Assembly (NCBI RefSeq): GCF_000613925.1
Contig: NZ_BAJX01000015.1
Span: 1 to 64,000, forward strand
Origin: Prevotella histicola JCM 15637 = DNF00424
Lineage (GTDB): Bacteria; Bacteroidota; Bacteroidia; Bacteroidales; Bacteroidaceae
DNA: 64,000 bases
Direction: 5' to 3'
A program made the position numbers and the translations under genes. How positions within the stretch are numbered: position 1 is the first letter of the stretch; each line of letters starts with the position of its first letter. Positions 28,939-37,732 of this stretch are shown here, piece by piece. A model generated the notes under the pieces. That model had not been told where the DNA came from. It searched no databases and saw only the letters and a program-made list of their open reading frames with translations.

Positions 28939-30348
28939 TTATAGCTTACGTCCACGGGACTTCTTCTGTTTGTTCTCGTCCTGCTTTTGCTTCTGCTCAG
29001 CAGTAGGCTGTGTCTGTCCCGTTTTGAGTGGTTCTTTCACATTTTTGGTGGCTTCGTTGGTCTTGCCGTGGTTATTGACGGCTACCTGTGTTTTGTGTTC
29101 TTCTGCCACAGCTACCACCTTTTCCTTGCCAGTTTCCAGCTTCTTGTCGGGATTCCATTTATAAAAGCGTGGTCTATTCTGTTCCTTGTCCATGCGGACA
29201 TAGGCGTTGAAAGGTTGTCCCTGCTTGTCCACCATATTCTTTAGATATAGTGTACGACCGCTATCCAATGCTTCACGCTGTTTATCTGACAGCTCCAAGC
29301 CGCAGAGCTTATGCGGTGCGCCTTGCTGCTGTGTCTGTTTGTGTTCCTGTCGTTCTCTTAAACTCTTGTTGTCGCCAAAGATAAACTCAATGCCCTTTCG
29401 CTCGGCATTGACCTGCAGGGTTGCATCGAATGTCTTGCCACTCTTGGCGGTCATGCCTTCCACTTTCACGGCTTTGCCTTCCACAAGGTCTTTATACTGA
29501 GCGTCAGAAAGGGTCACGCCCTTGATTTCCTTGGGGATATTCACACGGTCAGCACGCAGGGCGATAATTTCGTTGGTCTGCGGATCGATAGAGACGTAAG
29601 CAGAAAAAGGTTCAGCGTTCTTGGGAGTTACTTCGATAGTTTTACCGAGATTGCCCGTAGTGAGAAGTGCCTCCTTTTCTTCGGGAGAGAACTTGTAGCC
29701 CATATAGGGAAAGTCAAGCTGTGGTTCTTTTCTCAAAGGATGAATTGCCAAGCCGACATTGCCGTTATCGTCCGTGCGGAAAGCAAGGCGGGCTTCGGTG
29801 TAGATAGTAGTGTCTCCAATAGGTACGGCAATCGTCAAGAGATTGCTCTTCTGCCAATTGAGCATCTTGTCTAATTCTCCACTCTGCTCCAATCGCTCAC
29901 GGGTAAGTCCGAGATTATCGAGTTGCTTCCAATCAATCTTCGACTCATCGATGGCAGTAGCATTCTTCTGCTGGGGCAGATAGTCCTCAAAGGGAACACC
30001 CATCTCTGCCAGTTGCTGTTTGCTTTCGGGCTTCTCACGGCTTTGTAACATGGTACGCAGGTTGTCCACGCCTTGCTCCACATTGTCTGCCAATACCTTG
30101 TACAGTCCAAAATGAGTCGGGTTATTGAACTGTTTGAGGAAGTTAGTCATGAAGTTCTTCAGAAGTCCGTCCTTGTTGTTGAACTTCAAGAACGCTGCCT
30201 GATTGGCGGCGATTGCCTCGGTGGTTTTAAGGTTTCCCTTGTCGTCAATACCAGAAATTACGGAGAGTTTTCCTGCTTCCTTTTCATTCTTCACTTCCGT
30301 GCGGTCTTCCAAGACCAGCACATAATTGTCATTGCTGTTTGATTCCAT
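28939..30348 (-). CDS. DUF4099/DUF3945 domain protein of conjugative elements
   Basis: A 469-residue protein. The middle region (IDWKQLDNLGLTRERLEQSG, MLNWQKSNLLTIAVPI, IYTEARLAFRTDDNG) matches DUF4099. Repeated units such as GVTLSDAQYKDLVEGKAV with EGMTAKSGKTFDATLQV, and GLELSDKQREALDSG with KNMVDKQGQPFNAYV, match DUF3945. The C-terminus is a basic Lys/Gln-rich tail ending SRGRKL, suggesting nucleic-acid contact. The DUF3945 units resemble the C-terminal repeat of the topoisomerase encoded 20 bp downstream, so the two probably act together in element DNA processing. Exact role is not established. Confidence 0.8.
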   Translation of the reverse strand: MESNSNDNYVLVLEDRTEVKNEKEAGKLSVISGIDDKGNLKTTEAIAANQAAFLKFNNKDGLLKNFMTNFLKQFNNPTHFGLYKVLADNVEQGVDNLRTMLQSREKPESKQQLAEMGVPFEDYLPQQKNATAIDESKIDWKQLDNLGLTRERLEQSGELDKMLNWQKSNLLTIAVPIGDTTIYTEARLAFRTDDNGNVGLAIHPLRKEPQLDFPYMGYKFSPEEKEALLTTGNLGKTIEVTPKNAEPFSAYVSIDPQTNEIIALRADRVNIPKEIKGVTLSDAQYKDLVEGKAVKVEGMTAKSGKTFDATLQVNAERKGIEFIFGDNKSLRERQEHKQTQQQGAPHKLCGLELSDKQREALDSGRTLYLKNMVDKQGQPFNAYVRMDKEQNRPRFYKWNPDKKLETGKEKVVAVAEEHKTQVAVNNHGKTNEATKNVKEPLKTGQTQPTAEQKQKQDENKQKKSRGRKL

Positions 30349-30519
30349 TGCTTGATAATTTTAATGATGAATACTGTTATCAAGCTGCTAAATTATAGGT
30401 ATATGAAGAGATGAAAAAGTTTTCGGGTAAAGTAGGAAATAAAAGGAATTTATGGGAAACAATCTATTATGTTTAGTTTATGGTAAAGCCTAAAATATCA
30501 CTTTATTAAAATATAGTTT

Positions 30520-30566
30520 CTATAATAAGAAAATTCCCCAATTATCACGCTGGATAAGTGGGGAAT
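30520..30566 (-). terminator. Terminator after the TetR-type gene
   Basis: ATTCCCCA (30533-30540) pairs with TGGGGAAT (30559-30566), extended inward by ATTATC/GATAAG with one mismatch. On the minus strand it is followed by an AT-rich TTTTCTTATTATA tract. It lies 18 bp beyond the stop codon of the regulator gene and closes the synthase-regulator operon. Confidence 0.65.
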
Positions 30567-30584
30567 CTCTTTGAACTGTATGGT

Positions 30585-31289
30585 TTAATCCAAACACTTT
30601 TTTATGATTTCATCGCTGACGCCATTTTCTTTCATTCTTTTAGCAACTACTTTTTTATAATTATTTACTTCATGGTTGTGGAATATCATGTGTCCAAGTC
30701 CCTCTAAAGCATTTTCTATACGCTTTCTGCCTTGTTCCGTATTCAAGTCAATGTCAGAGAATTTGGAACGCTCTCTGTGAAGGTTAAGGTAATAAATGCC
30801 ACCGATTATCAGGGATGATATGGCGGATATATCAATACCAGTGTCCTTGAATTTCTCTTCATAGATATTGACAAGAGGTAAAGTGTGCATTTCTCTGAGC
30901 ATGGCCGTACGGACTGTGGTCTCATTTCCTTCAGCAATCTCCCAGCGTAATAGTTCCAACATCACTGATTTATCTTGAAGTGCTTTCTGTACATCCTTGA
31001 AAATACTGATATAGCCCAATTCTGAATCTGTAGGAAATTGAACACCAGTGAGCACATCCTTAAACCAATAGTCATACCTCTTAACGAATTCATCATAAAA
31101 TTCTCTAAGATTATCATATCTGTTATAGAAAACAAGCGGCTCTATTCTGGCTTTTTTAATGAGTTCTGTCACCAACATTGATGCAAAGCCTTTTTTCTTG
31201 ATCAGACTTTCTGCTGCCTTGATAATGTCTGCCTGTATATCGACGTTTGTCCTTCTGTATCTTTTGGGTTTATTTTCTTCTTCTGCCAT
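30585..31289 (-). CDS. TetR-family transcriptional regulator
   Basis: A 234-residue regulator. Residues about 15-60 form the TetR helix-turn-helix (VDIQADIIKAAESLIKKKGF, MLVTELIKKARIEPLVFYNR, YDNLREFYDEFVKRY); the rest is an all-helical ligand-binding region with no assigned ligand. The ATG follows the stop of the alpha-oxoamine synthase without any gap, so the pair is translationally coupled and the two products are probably used together. It may control the divergent peptide cluster through the promoter cassette at 32.55-32.65 kb, and the second copy of that cassette at 44.7 kb. Family is clear; targets are inference. Confidence 0.8.
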   Translation of the reverse strand: MAEEENKPKRYRRTNVDIQADIIKAAESLIKKKGFASMLVTELIKKARIEPLVFYNRYDNLREFYDEFVKRYDYWFKDVLTGVQFPTDSELGYISIFKDVQKALQDKSVMLELLRWEIAEGNETTVRTAMLREMHTLPLVNIYEEKFKDTGIDISAISSLIIGGIYYLNLHRERSKFSDIDLNTEQGRKRIENALEGLGHMIFHNHEVNNYKKVVAKRMKENGVSDEIIKKCLD

Positions 31290-32522
31290 CTAAAAAGGTG
31301 TTGATTTTCTAATTTCCACAAGGGCGGTCACCAATTGCTCCAACTGTACTATTTCGTGTGAAGCCAACACACTGACTCTAAGCCGTGCTTCCTTGGTTCT
31401 TACCGCAGGATATGTGATACCGCTTACAAAGATACATCTTTTTTGTAATTCACGTGCTATTTCATATACTTTTCTATTGTCCCTGACCATAATAGGGAAT
31501 ATTGCTGATACCGAACAGCCTATATCAAAGCCTTCCTCTGTCAGTCGTTTGCGCAGATAATTGACATTGGTCCACAATTTCTTGCGAATTTCAGGACGTG
31601 TCTGTATAAGTTCCAAAGCCTTTAATGAAGATGCTGCTACCTGTGGAGTCATTGCAGCGGAAAAGACATTACTGTCAGCATAATATCTTAGATACTGAAT
31701 CAGTTTTTCTGATGCGGCAACAAAACCACCGACACATCCGAAGGATTTACTGAAAGTTCCTGTAATAATATCTACTTGTCCCAAGCAATTATAATATTCG
31801 GCTGTTCCTCTGCCATTTTCTCCCATAACTCCAATACCGTGGGCATCATCCATCATAAGAAGACAATCGTGTTTCTTACATACTGCAATGTACTCTGGAA
31901 GTTTTGATAAATCTCCATTTTGAGAATAGACCCCATCAATGATGACCAATCGAGTCTGATATTTTCCCGTTTCTCGTTCAAGGATCATGTCAAGATAGTC
32001 AATGTCATTGTGTCCTATATGTTTTACATTGGTTCCAATTAAACCACTCGTGGCACTGGTATGTATATATGAATCGATGTAGGCTATGTCATTTTTTCCC
32101 AATATAGCACGAAGCAGACCTGCGTTGGCACCAAAACCTGATGAGAATAGAATGGCATCTTCCTGACCAACGAACTTTGCAATGCCTTGTTCCAACTGCT
32201 GATGGATGTTTAAATAGCCACCGATGGCTTGAGCGGCACTTGCCCCTGTGCCATATTTCAGGACGGCATTTATGCCAGCTTCTTTAGTTTCTGATCTTTG
32301 CGACATACCAAGGTAATCATTGGAAATGTACGCGGAAACTTCACCATCATAGCCCTCTATCTGCATCTTGGCTCCTACTCCCGTTCTTGCCATGACCCAA
32401 TAACTCTTGCAGCCAAACTGCTCCATCTGGTCAATGTAACTTTGGAAATTTTGGCTACGTTCGATAACGTTCTCGTTGGGAGTAATCTCGAAATCTTTTA
32501 ATGAAATAAGTTCTTTGCTCAT
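31290..32522 (-). CDS. PLP-dependent alpha-oxoamine synthase (KBL/AONS/CqsA-like)
   Basis: A 410-residue PLP enzyme of the alpha-oxoamine synthase family, which condenses an acyl-CoA with an amino acid. Visible are the substrate loop SNDYLGMS, GGYLNIHQQLE, the PLP-ring Asp region MMDDAHGIGVMGENGRGT, and the Schiff-base lysine in GTFSKSFGCVGGF (Lys259). Family members make aminoketones for biotin, serine palmitate or, as CqsA/LqsA, quorum-sensing alpha-hydroxyketones. No biotin or sphingolipid genes are nearby. The gene is coupled to a TetR-type regulator and divergent from a peptide cluster, so a signal synthase is an attractive but unproven reading. Substrate cannot be called from sequence. 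Confidence 0.8.
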   Translation of the reverse strand: MSKELISLKDFEITPNENVIERSQNFQSYIDQMEQFGCKSYWVMARTGVGAKMQIEGYDGEVSAYISNDYLGMSQRSETKEAGINAVLKYGTGASAAQAIGGYLNIHQQLEQGIAKFVGQEDAILFSSGFGANAGLLRAILGKNDIAYIDSYIHTSATSGLIGTNVKHIGHNDIDYLDMILERETGKYQTRLVIIDGVYSQNGDLSKLPEYIAVCKKHDCLLMMDDAHGIGVMGENGRGTAEYYNCLGQVDIITGTFSKSFGCVGGFVAASEKLIQYLRYYADSNVFSAAMTPQVAASSLKALELIQTRPEIRKKLWTNVNYLRKRLTEEGFDIGCSVSAIFPIMVRDNRKVYEIARELQKRCIFVSGITYPAVRTKEARLRVSVLASHEIVQLEQLVTALVEIRKSTPF

Positions 32523-32553
32523 ATAAACAATGTGTAAATAGTAAATTGTGCTA

Positions 32554-32584
32554 CAAATATAGCTAAAATCCTAATAAAATGCAA
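32554..32584 (-). promoter_or_regulatory. Promoter of the synthase-TetR operon
   Basis: On the minus strand, TTG (32584-32582), a 20-bp spacer and TATATTTG (32561-32554) match the Bacteroidota consensus exactly. The start codon of the synthase is about 30 bp downstream. Confidence 0.65.
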
Positions 32585-32611
32585 ATTTCGAAAAAAAAAA
32601 ACTTATTTTTC

Positions 32612-32642
32612 TTGTTATAAACAATTTATATTTGTATATTTG
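32612..32642 (+). promoter_or_regulatory. Promoter of the peptide cluster
   Basis: TTG (32612-32614), 20-bp spacer and TATATTTG (32635-32642). The spacer holds TTATAAACAATTTATATTTG, which is conserved in copy 2. The leader to the first start codon at 32951 is about 300 nt and contains no convincing gene; a 30-codon frame at 32777-32869 has no supporting feature. Confidence 0.65.
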
Positions 32643-32950
32643 CTACGCCTATAAGATAATTAATCAACATGATTATTTAGCAGGCATAACAAAATAATAC
32701 CGGGAGCAAGAGAAGGCCCATTATACCTAGTCAATTTGACCTAACTCATGTATCCCTAATATTTGGTAATTAATTTATGTTTAGAATGAAAACAAAATAT
32801 AGCTTATATAGTAAGAAGTGGCAAATGGCAAATAAACATATTAAGGTCATTGATTCTGTCGGTTTATAATTGTCCATACGAGATTAGTTTGGCTTCTATA
32901 CTGTTTTACTCGATTAAAAGTTTAAAAACCTTGTCGTAAAATATATTTTT

Positions 32951-34582
32951 ATGAATATGTACAATTTTACATCCACAAATAGTTCAGAAGTTTGTTGGAA
33001 AATAATAAAGTATAATAGGCTTTCTATCAACAAAGAGACTATATATAGGCAGTTTGCAGAGCATCCCTACCCCAATTCTCTCATGGCAATTATTGATATT
33101 TTAGAGGGATATAATATTGCGACGAATTCGTATACTATAAAAAGCTTAGAAGCATTAAAAAAATACGATAAGCCGAAAATTGTATTAGTTCATATCAACT
33201 CTGAATCTTTCTTTAGTGTCATATACTCAATAAGCAAAGAATCTGTAATATGGTATAATCCCATAACACATCGACAAGAAAGTGTGTCTTTTGAAGATTT
33301 AAAAAAGATATATGCCGGGATTGTGACTTTCATTGATGTAAAAGACTATATTGCAGAAGCTGAATACGAGAATAAATATAAAAGGTTCTTCATTAAAAGA
33401 GTTGTAGAAGCAATACCTGCTTTTATAATTATTATAACTATACTATTTATAGCCCTGTCCTTACTATTATCTGGTACACCAATTTATTTAGAACTATATA
33501 TTGGAGGGGTAGGAATAGGAAGTATAATTTGTGCAATTCTCGTACACAGTGAAGTAAATGAATATAAATCTTATATAATTGAGAAACTATGCCCAGTTGG
33601 AAAAATATGGGATTGTTCGACAGTTTTAAAATCATCAGCAAATAATATTTATGGTGTAAACTGGTCTACTATCGGGCTTGCGTATTTCACAGGCACACTA
33701 ATAGTATTGGCTTGTGTAGGTCCTACAAATTTAAACTATTGGCGGATGGCAGCATACTTAAATGTAATTACCTTACCTTTTATCATATACTCTCTGTATT
33801 ATCAAATTATGATATATAGACATTGGTGTATCATATGTTTGTCTATTTTATCTATTTTGCTATACTTATTTATAATATCCTGTTTGAGCGGTTTATTAAA
33901 TCTGCATTTGGGCATAATTCTTAACTGTTTCACACCATTTGTTATAGTTGATTTAATTGTACTATGGGGAAGTAACATGTATAAGAGTTTATGTGAACAA
34001 AATAAAAAATATAACGAGTTATTCCCATATTTTAATAGAGTCAGATTTAACAAAAACGTATTTTACACACTATTAGACGAATACCCATTGATAGAAAAAG
34101 TTCCTTTAGATATGAGCATAAATATTGGGCAGTCCACTGCGCCTACTACAATATTAAAGATATGTGATCCTTTTTGTCGTTCCTGCTCTAAATCTCATAT
34201 TGAAATGGAGAAATTATATGACAATAAGAATATTTTCTTACAGGTAATTTTCTATGTATCCTCCAAAGACAATGAAACAAAAAAGAATATTATAAAACTA
34301 TTCTTTGCCCTTAAAGAAAAATATGGAAATCAATATATGCTACAAGTTTTGCATGATTGGTATAGTCAGACAGATAAAAATTTTGAAGAGTTTCGAAAAA
34401 AATATAATGATATTGATGACAAAGCAATAAACGCACAAAACAACAAAATTACATGGTTGGTACAAAAAAACATAGAATTGAAGATACAATATACACCAAC
34501 TTTCTATATAAATAATCACCATATGCCTGATGATTTTTACTCTTATAATGATTTTAGCTCTTTATTTACGGATAAAAACTAA
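32951..34582 (+). CDS. VKOR-thioredoxin disulfide-forming membrane protein with degenerate C39 domain
   Basis: A 543-residue membrane protein. Residues 1-135 resemble a C39 peptidase fold (MAIIDILEGYNI, IVLVHINSESFFSVIY) but lack the catalytic Cys-Gly motif, so this part probably binds rather than cuts a leader. Residues about 145-340 form a VKOR domain with several TM helices. Its redox cysteines are Cys214 and Cys222 in CPVGKIWDC and the active CxxC Cys293-Cys296 in HWCIIC. Residues about 390-540 are a thioredoxin/DsbA-like domain with CDPFCRSCSKSH (Cys409-Cys412). The protein should oxidise thiols in the periplasm. It opens the peptide cluster, 60 bp before a five-cysteine precursor, so the precursor is the likely substrate. 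Confidence 0.8.
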   Translation: MNMYNFTSTNSSEVCWKIIKYNRLSINKETIYRQFAEHPYPNSLMAIIDILEGYNIATNSYTIKSLEALKKYDKPKIVLVHINSESFFSVIYSISKESVIWYNPITHRQESVSFEDLKKIYAGIVTFIDVKDYIAEAEYENKYKRFFIKRVVEAIPAFIIIITILFIALSLLLSGTPIYLELYIGGVGIGSIICAILVHSEVNEYKSYIIEKLCPVGKIWDCSTVLKSSANNIYGVNWSTIGLAYFTGTLIVLACVGPTNLNYWRMAAYLNVITLPFIIYSLYYQIMIYRHWCIICLSILSILLYLFIISCLSGLLNLHLGIILNCFTPFVIVDLIVLWGSNMYKSLCEQNKKYNELFPYFNRVRFNKNVFYTLLDEYPLIEKVPLDMSINIGQSTAPTTILKICDPFCRSCSKSHIEMEKLYDNKNIFLQVIFYVSSKDNETKKNIIKLFFALKEKYGNQYMLQVLHDWYSQTDKNFEEFRKKYNDIDDKAINAQNNKITWLVQKNIELKIQYTPTFYINNHHMPDDFYSYNDFSSLFTDKN

Positions 34583-34642
34583 TATAAGTTATCTGCAGTA
34601 CACTTATATTCAGTAATATGCATTAATAAAAAAAGTACAACA

Positions 34643-34834
34643 ATGAAAAAAATTAAAGTTAATCCCTTTGAGGGACTCATGAAAAATTCGCTCAATCGCG
34701 AACAGTTAAAACATGTTGTAGGAGGCTCTAGTTCTGGTTGCTCTTACGAAAATCAGTCATGTACATGGAATGGTAAAAGTGGTATCTGCAAATATCTTCC
34801 ATTCTCTTATGGACTAATCTGTTGGTGTGGATAA
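34643..34834 (+). CDS. Double-glycine precursor peptide with five cysteines (candidate glycocin-like bacteriocin)
   Basis: A 63-residue peptide. The leader is residues 1-28, with NSLNREQLKHVVGG, the Bacteroidota version of the GG leader cut by C39 exporters. The 35-residue core begins SSSGCSYENQSC and ends GLICWCG, with cysteines at 33, 40, 49, 60 and 62 (spacing C-x6-C-x8-C-x10-C-x1-C). Five cysteines allow two nested disulfides plus one free thiol, the arrangement of sublancin-type glycocins. A VKOR-Trx enzyme lies upstream and a glycosyltransferase-like protein and a C39 exporter lie downstream. An intrinsic terminator follows directly, which would raise the peptide's transcript over the rest. 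The modification and activity are inference. Confidence 0.8.
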   Translation: MKKIKVNPFEGLMKNSLNREQLKHVVGGSSSGCSYENQSCTWNGKSGICKYLPFSYGLICWCG

Positions 34835-34872
34835 TAGACGGTACTTAATTCCATAAACAGAATCTGTTAATA

Positions 34873-34920
34873 GTGTCTCATTGCAGATTACTGCAATGAG
34901 ACACTTTATCTAATTTTTTT
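34873..34920 (+). terminator. Terminator/attenuator after the precursor gene
   Basis: A perfect 14-bp stem (GTGTCTCATTGCAG and CTGCAATGAGACAC, loop ATTA) is followed by TTTATCTAATTTTTTT. The next start codon comes immediately after the T-run, so the hairpin sits in the translation-initiation region of the outer-membrane gene. It probably lets part of the transcription stop, giving much precursor and little downstream product. Confidence 0.85.
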
Positions 34921-37710
34921 ATGAATAGAATCACGCTAACTATATTTTTTTGTCTCTTAGTTTGTTCTGGTCTTAGAGGTGCAAACTACAACCATAATGT
35001 TCAAGGCAGAATAGCAGATAAAATTACAGGAGAACCAATACCTGCCAAAGTTTTTCTACTGAACGAGGATAGTTCGGTTATTGATACAACAACGGCTGTA
35101 GTAGAGGACATTCCCTATCAAGGAAAAATTTCCATGTATGTTTTCAATGGAAAAATAAACAAAAAGGGACATTACATAATCAAGGCTGTCATGCCTGACT
35201 ATCAGGACACTTATGCTGACTTTGAACTAAAAAGCCTGCGCCAAGTCAGTATCAATGTCAAGCCTATCCTAATGGGACACAATTACCATGAATTGCAGGA
35301 GGTAGTGGTCAAGGCCACGAAGATAAAGATGGTGATGTACGGTGATACCATCGTGTATAATGCCGATGCCTTTAATCTTGCGCAAGGCAGTATGCTTGAC
35401 GCACTTGTGTCCCGCTTACCAGGCGCACAACTGACAAAAGACGGACAGATATTTGTCAATGGCCGACACGTACAGAGCCTGCTTATCAATGGTCGGGATT
35501 TCTTCAGTGGCAATCCTAAAATGGCACTCGAAAATCTGCCATCATATACCGTCAATAAAATAAAGGTGTATGAAAGAGAAGGCTCGGCCTCACGTCTCAT
35601 GCAGAGAAACATGGGCGACCAAAGTCTTGTCATGGATGTCAAACTGAAAAAGGAATACAATGCAATCACTTTTGGCAATGTAGAAGCCGGGCTGGGAACA
35701 AAAAGTCGCTTCACACTGAAAGGTTTTAGCATGAAGTCCTCCCAGAAAGAGATGTTCTTTGCATTTACAAATATCAACAACCTTAACGACAATCAGAAGC
35801 CAAGTCTGCAAGGACAGTGGATGCCACAAGAGACACCTAACGGACTGCTGACCAACCGTACAGCAGGGATAGGTTATGCGAGATTCTTCGACAGTAACAT
35901 GGACAAATGGCTCAGTACACAGAATACCATTGTACATAATGATGGTGACTATCAGACACTGAAAAGCACAGAAGTCTTTCTGCCAGATAGAAATCTCACC
36001 AAGCGTATGCAGGGAGGAACAAACACCAAGGCTACCATCTTTGACAGTCAAAACTCTATTCACTATGGAGAAAGAGGAAGGTATTCCACGATGGCAAATC
36101 TTAATTTTCATTTTAAGCGTAACGAGAAATATGGAATGTATTACACATCCACCTCAGATACCACATCTTTACTTAATGAGCTGATAGAGAAAAGCACCGA
36201 CAAAAACGAACACTATCATGTGACGTTTACGAACAGCTATGACATCATAAATATTACAGACTTTCTGCATGTGGATCTCGGCGCAGAGTTTGACAAACAA
36301 AGTGGCCGTAGCTTTTCGCTCTACGATCTTCAATATGAGGACGCAGAGGCGGCTCGTGACTTCCGCAACAACCATCTCCGGTATGACCGCCGACGCTGGG
36401 ACGTAAAAGCAGGCACCGTATACAATTGGAATTGGCCGGGCTGGAGTCTTCGCCCGCAATACCAATACGACTATAAGTATAACAAGGCCAACAGTTCTCT
36501 CTATCGGCTTGACAAATTGGAAAATAGGGACAGTACACATTATGATTTACTCCCCTCGGCACAAGCCGCTCTTTTGTCAGTATTAGACCATAACAACAGC
36601 TATGCTTACACCGAATATCAGAACCACCACCGCTTGATGCTGGAGTGGAACATCAATGCTGCCAGCGGTGCCAACAAGCTGAATATAGACTATGGTTACA
36701 TCAGGCTGCCCTTGCGTCTGGTAAAAAAGAAACTTTTCTATACACGCCTGGGCAGACATGATGTTTCTGAAAATGCTGTGTTCTTTGAACCGGAAGCCTA
36801 CTTCCGGGGTGGTAAAGCCCTTGTTTGGGAAGTGCGTGCCGATATGAAGTCCGAAATTCCTGAACTTGTAAGCAAGGTGGATTACCGTGATGATGCCAAC
36901 CCTCTGTATATCGTATCAGGCAATCCCGACCTAAAAAACATACACCGATACAACACATCTCTTTCTCTGCGGCATGAAGGAGCCAGCCAACGGTTGTGGT
37001 ACGCCTCAGTAGAATATAATAAGACCGACAACGATGTAGCCTATGCGACTTTATATGATACGCATACAGGCGTTGCAACTATGATGCCAGTCAGTGTGAA
37101 CGGCAATTGGCGTGCAAAGGGACAGTTTGATTACAGTTTACCTTTAGACAGTGCCCGCAGGTGGACGCTTGATAATCATCTTACTTTTCAGTATTCCCAT
37201 AATGTTGACATGACGACAACCGAAGAAGATGCATCAAGCATGCGCAGCGTTGTCAACAACTGGCAGTGGGGTGCAGCCGTTAAGTTAAATTTCAGACCCA
37301 GCGAGAAAAGTGAGTTTGCTTTTCATGCTGATGGGACATACTACAACCTAAACAGCCAACGAAGCGGTTTTAAGAACATTCACGCAGGAGCCTATCGCTT
37401 GGGGCTTGAAACCGAGTTTCAGCTCCCTCTAAATTTCTCTTTCGGCTCAGACCTCAGCCTGTATGCCCGCCGAGGCTATCAGGAAAGTATGATGAATACC
37501 ACGGAGTGGGTATGGAATATACATCTCCATCACAGCTTCATGAAAGGAGCTTTGCTTGCCAAACTGACGGGATTTGACCTGCTTCACCAACTATCGAACA
37601 CAAAATATGAGATGAACGAACAAGGGCGAACAGAAACTTGGTATAACAATCTACCTCGCTATGTTATGTGTTCACTCGTGTGGAAGTTTAATATAAATCA
37701 TAAAAAATAA
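34921..37710 (+). CDS. TonB-receptor-like outer-membrane beta-barrel protein of the peptide cluster
   Basis: A 929-residue outer-membrane protein. It has a signal peptide (residues 1-21), a carboxypeptidase-regulatory-like beta-sandwich at about 25-110 (VQGRIADKITGEPIPAKVFL), a plug-like domain at about 125-235 (ELQEVVVKATKIKMVMYGDT, SMLDALVSRLPGAQLTKDGQ, NGRDFF) and a long barrel ending FNINHKK. This is the layout of Bacteroidota TonB-dependent-like and OMP_b-brl_3 proteins. No TonB box is obvious and no SusD partner follows. Inside a bacteriocin-like operon it may let the peptide out across the outer membrane, take up the peptide as a receptor, or protect the producer. Structure class is clear, role is open. 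Confidence 0.75.
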   Translation: MNRITLTIFFCLLVCSGLRGANYNHNVQGRIADKITGEPIPAKVFLLNEDSSVIDTTTAVVEDIPYQGKISMYVFNGKINKKGHYIIKAVMPDYQDTYADFELKSLRQVSINVKPILMGHNYHELQEVVVKATKIKMVMYGDTIVYNADAFNLAQGSMLDALVSRLPGAQLTKDGQIFVNGRHVQSLLINGRDFFSGNPKMALENLPSYTVNKIKVYEREGSASRLMQRNMGDQSLVMDVKLKKEYNAITFGNVEAGLGTKSRFTLKGFSMKSSQKEMFFAFTNINNLNDNQKPSLQGQWMPQETPNGLLTNRTAGIGYARFFDSNMDKWLSTQNTIVHNDGDYQTLKSTEVFLPDRNLTKRMQGGTNTKATIFDSQNSIHYGERGRYSTMANLNFHFKRNEKYGMYYTSTSDTTSLLNELIEKSTDKNEHYHVTFTNSYDIINITDFLHVDLGAEFDKQSGRSFSLYDLQYEDAEAARDFRNNHLRYDRRRWDVKAGTVYNWNWPGWSLRPQYQYDYKYNKANSSLYRLDKLENRDSTHYDLLPSAQAALLSVLDHNNSYAYTEYQNHHRLMLEWNINAASGANKLNIDYGYIRLPLRLVKKKLFYTRLGRHDVSENAVFFEPEAYFRGGKALVWEVRADMKSEIPELVSKVDYRDDANPLYIVSGNPDLKNIHRYNTSLSLRHEGASQRLWYASVEYNKTDNDVAYATLYDTHTGVATMMPVSVNGNWRAKGQFDYSLPLDSARRWTLDNHLTFQYSHNVDMTTTEEDASSMRSVVNNWQWGAAVKLNFRPSEKSEFAFHADGTYYNLNSQRSGFKNIHAGAYRLGLETEFQLPLNFSFGSDLSLYARRGYQESMMNTTEWVWNIHLHHSFMKGALLAKLTGFDLLHQLSNTKYEMNEQGRTETWYNNLPRYVMCSLVWKFNINHKK

Positions 37711-37732
37711 TTGAGCATCAAATATAAATAGT

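Larger units (their letters stand above)
32551..32645. repeat. Divergent promoter cassette, copy 1
   Basis: A segment of about 95 bp nearly repeated at 44717-44813. Both copies contain, in the same order, ACAAATATAG or GCAAATATAG, an A-rich stretch, CTTGTTATAAACAAT and TTTGTATATTTGC. In each copy one promoter faces left and one faces right. Here the left promoter reads into the synthase/regulator pair and the right one into the peptide cluster. The palindrome-like TTGTTATAAACAA in the centre of the right-hand promoter could be an operator. Confidence 0.6.

Noticed and set aside
32777..32869. 30-codon frame in the leader of the peptide cluster
   Set aside because: It has no GG motif, signal or conserved feature; it may be chance in AT-rich DNA.
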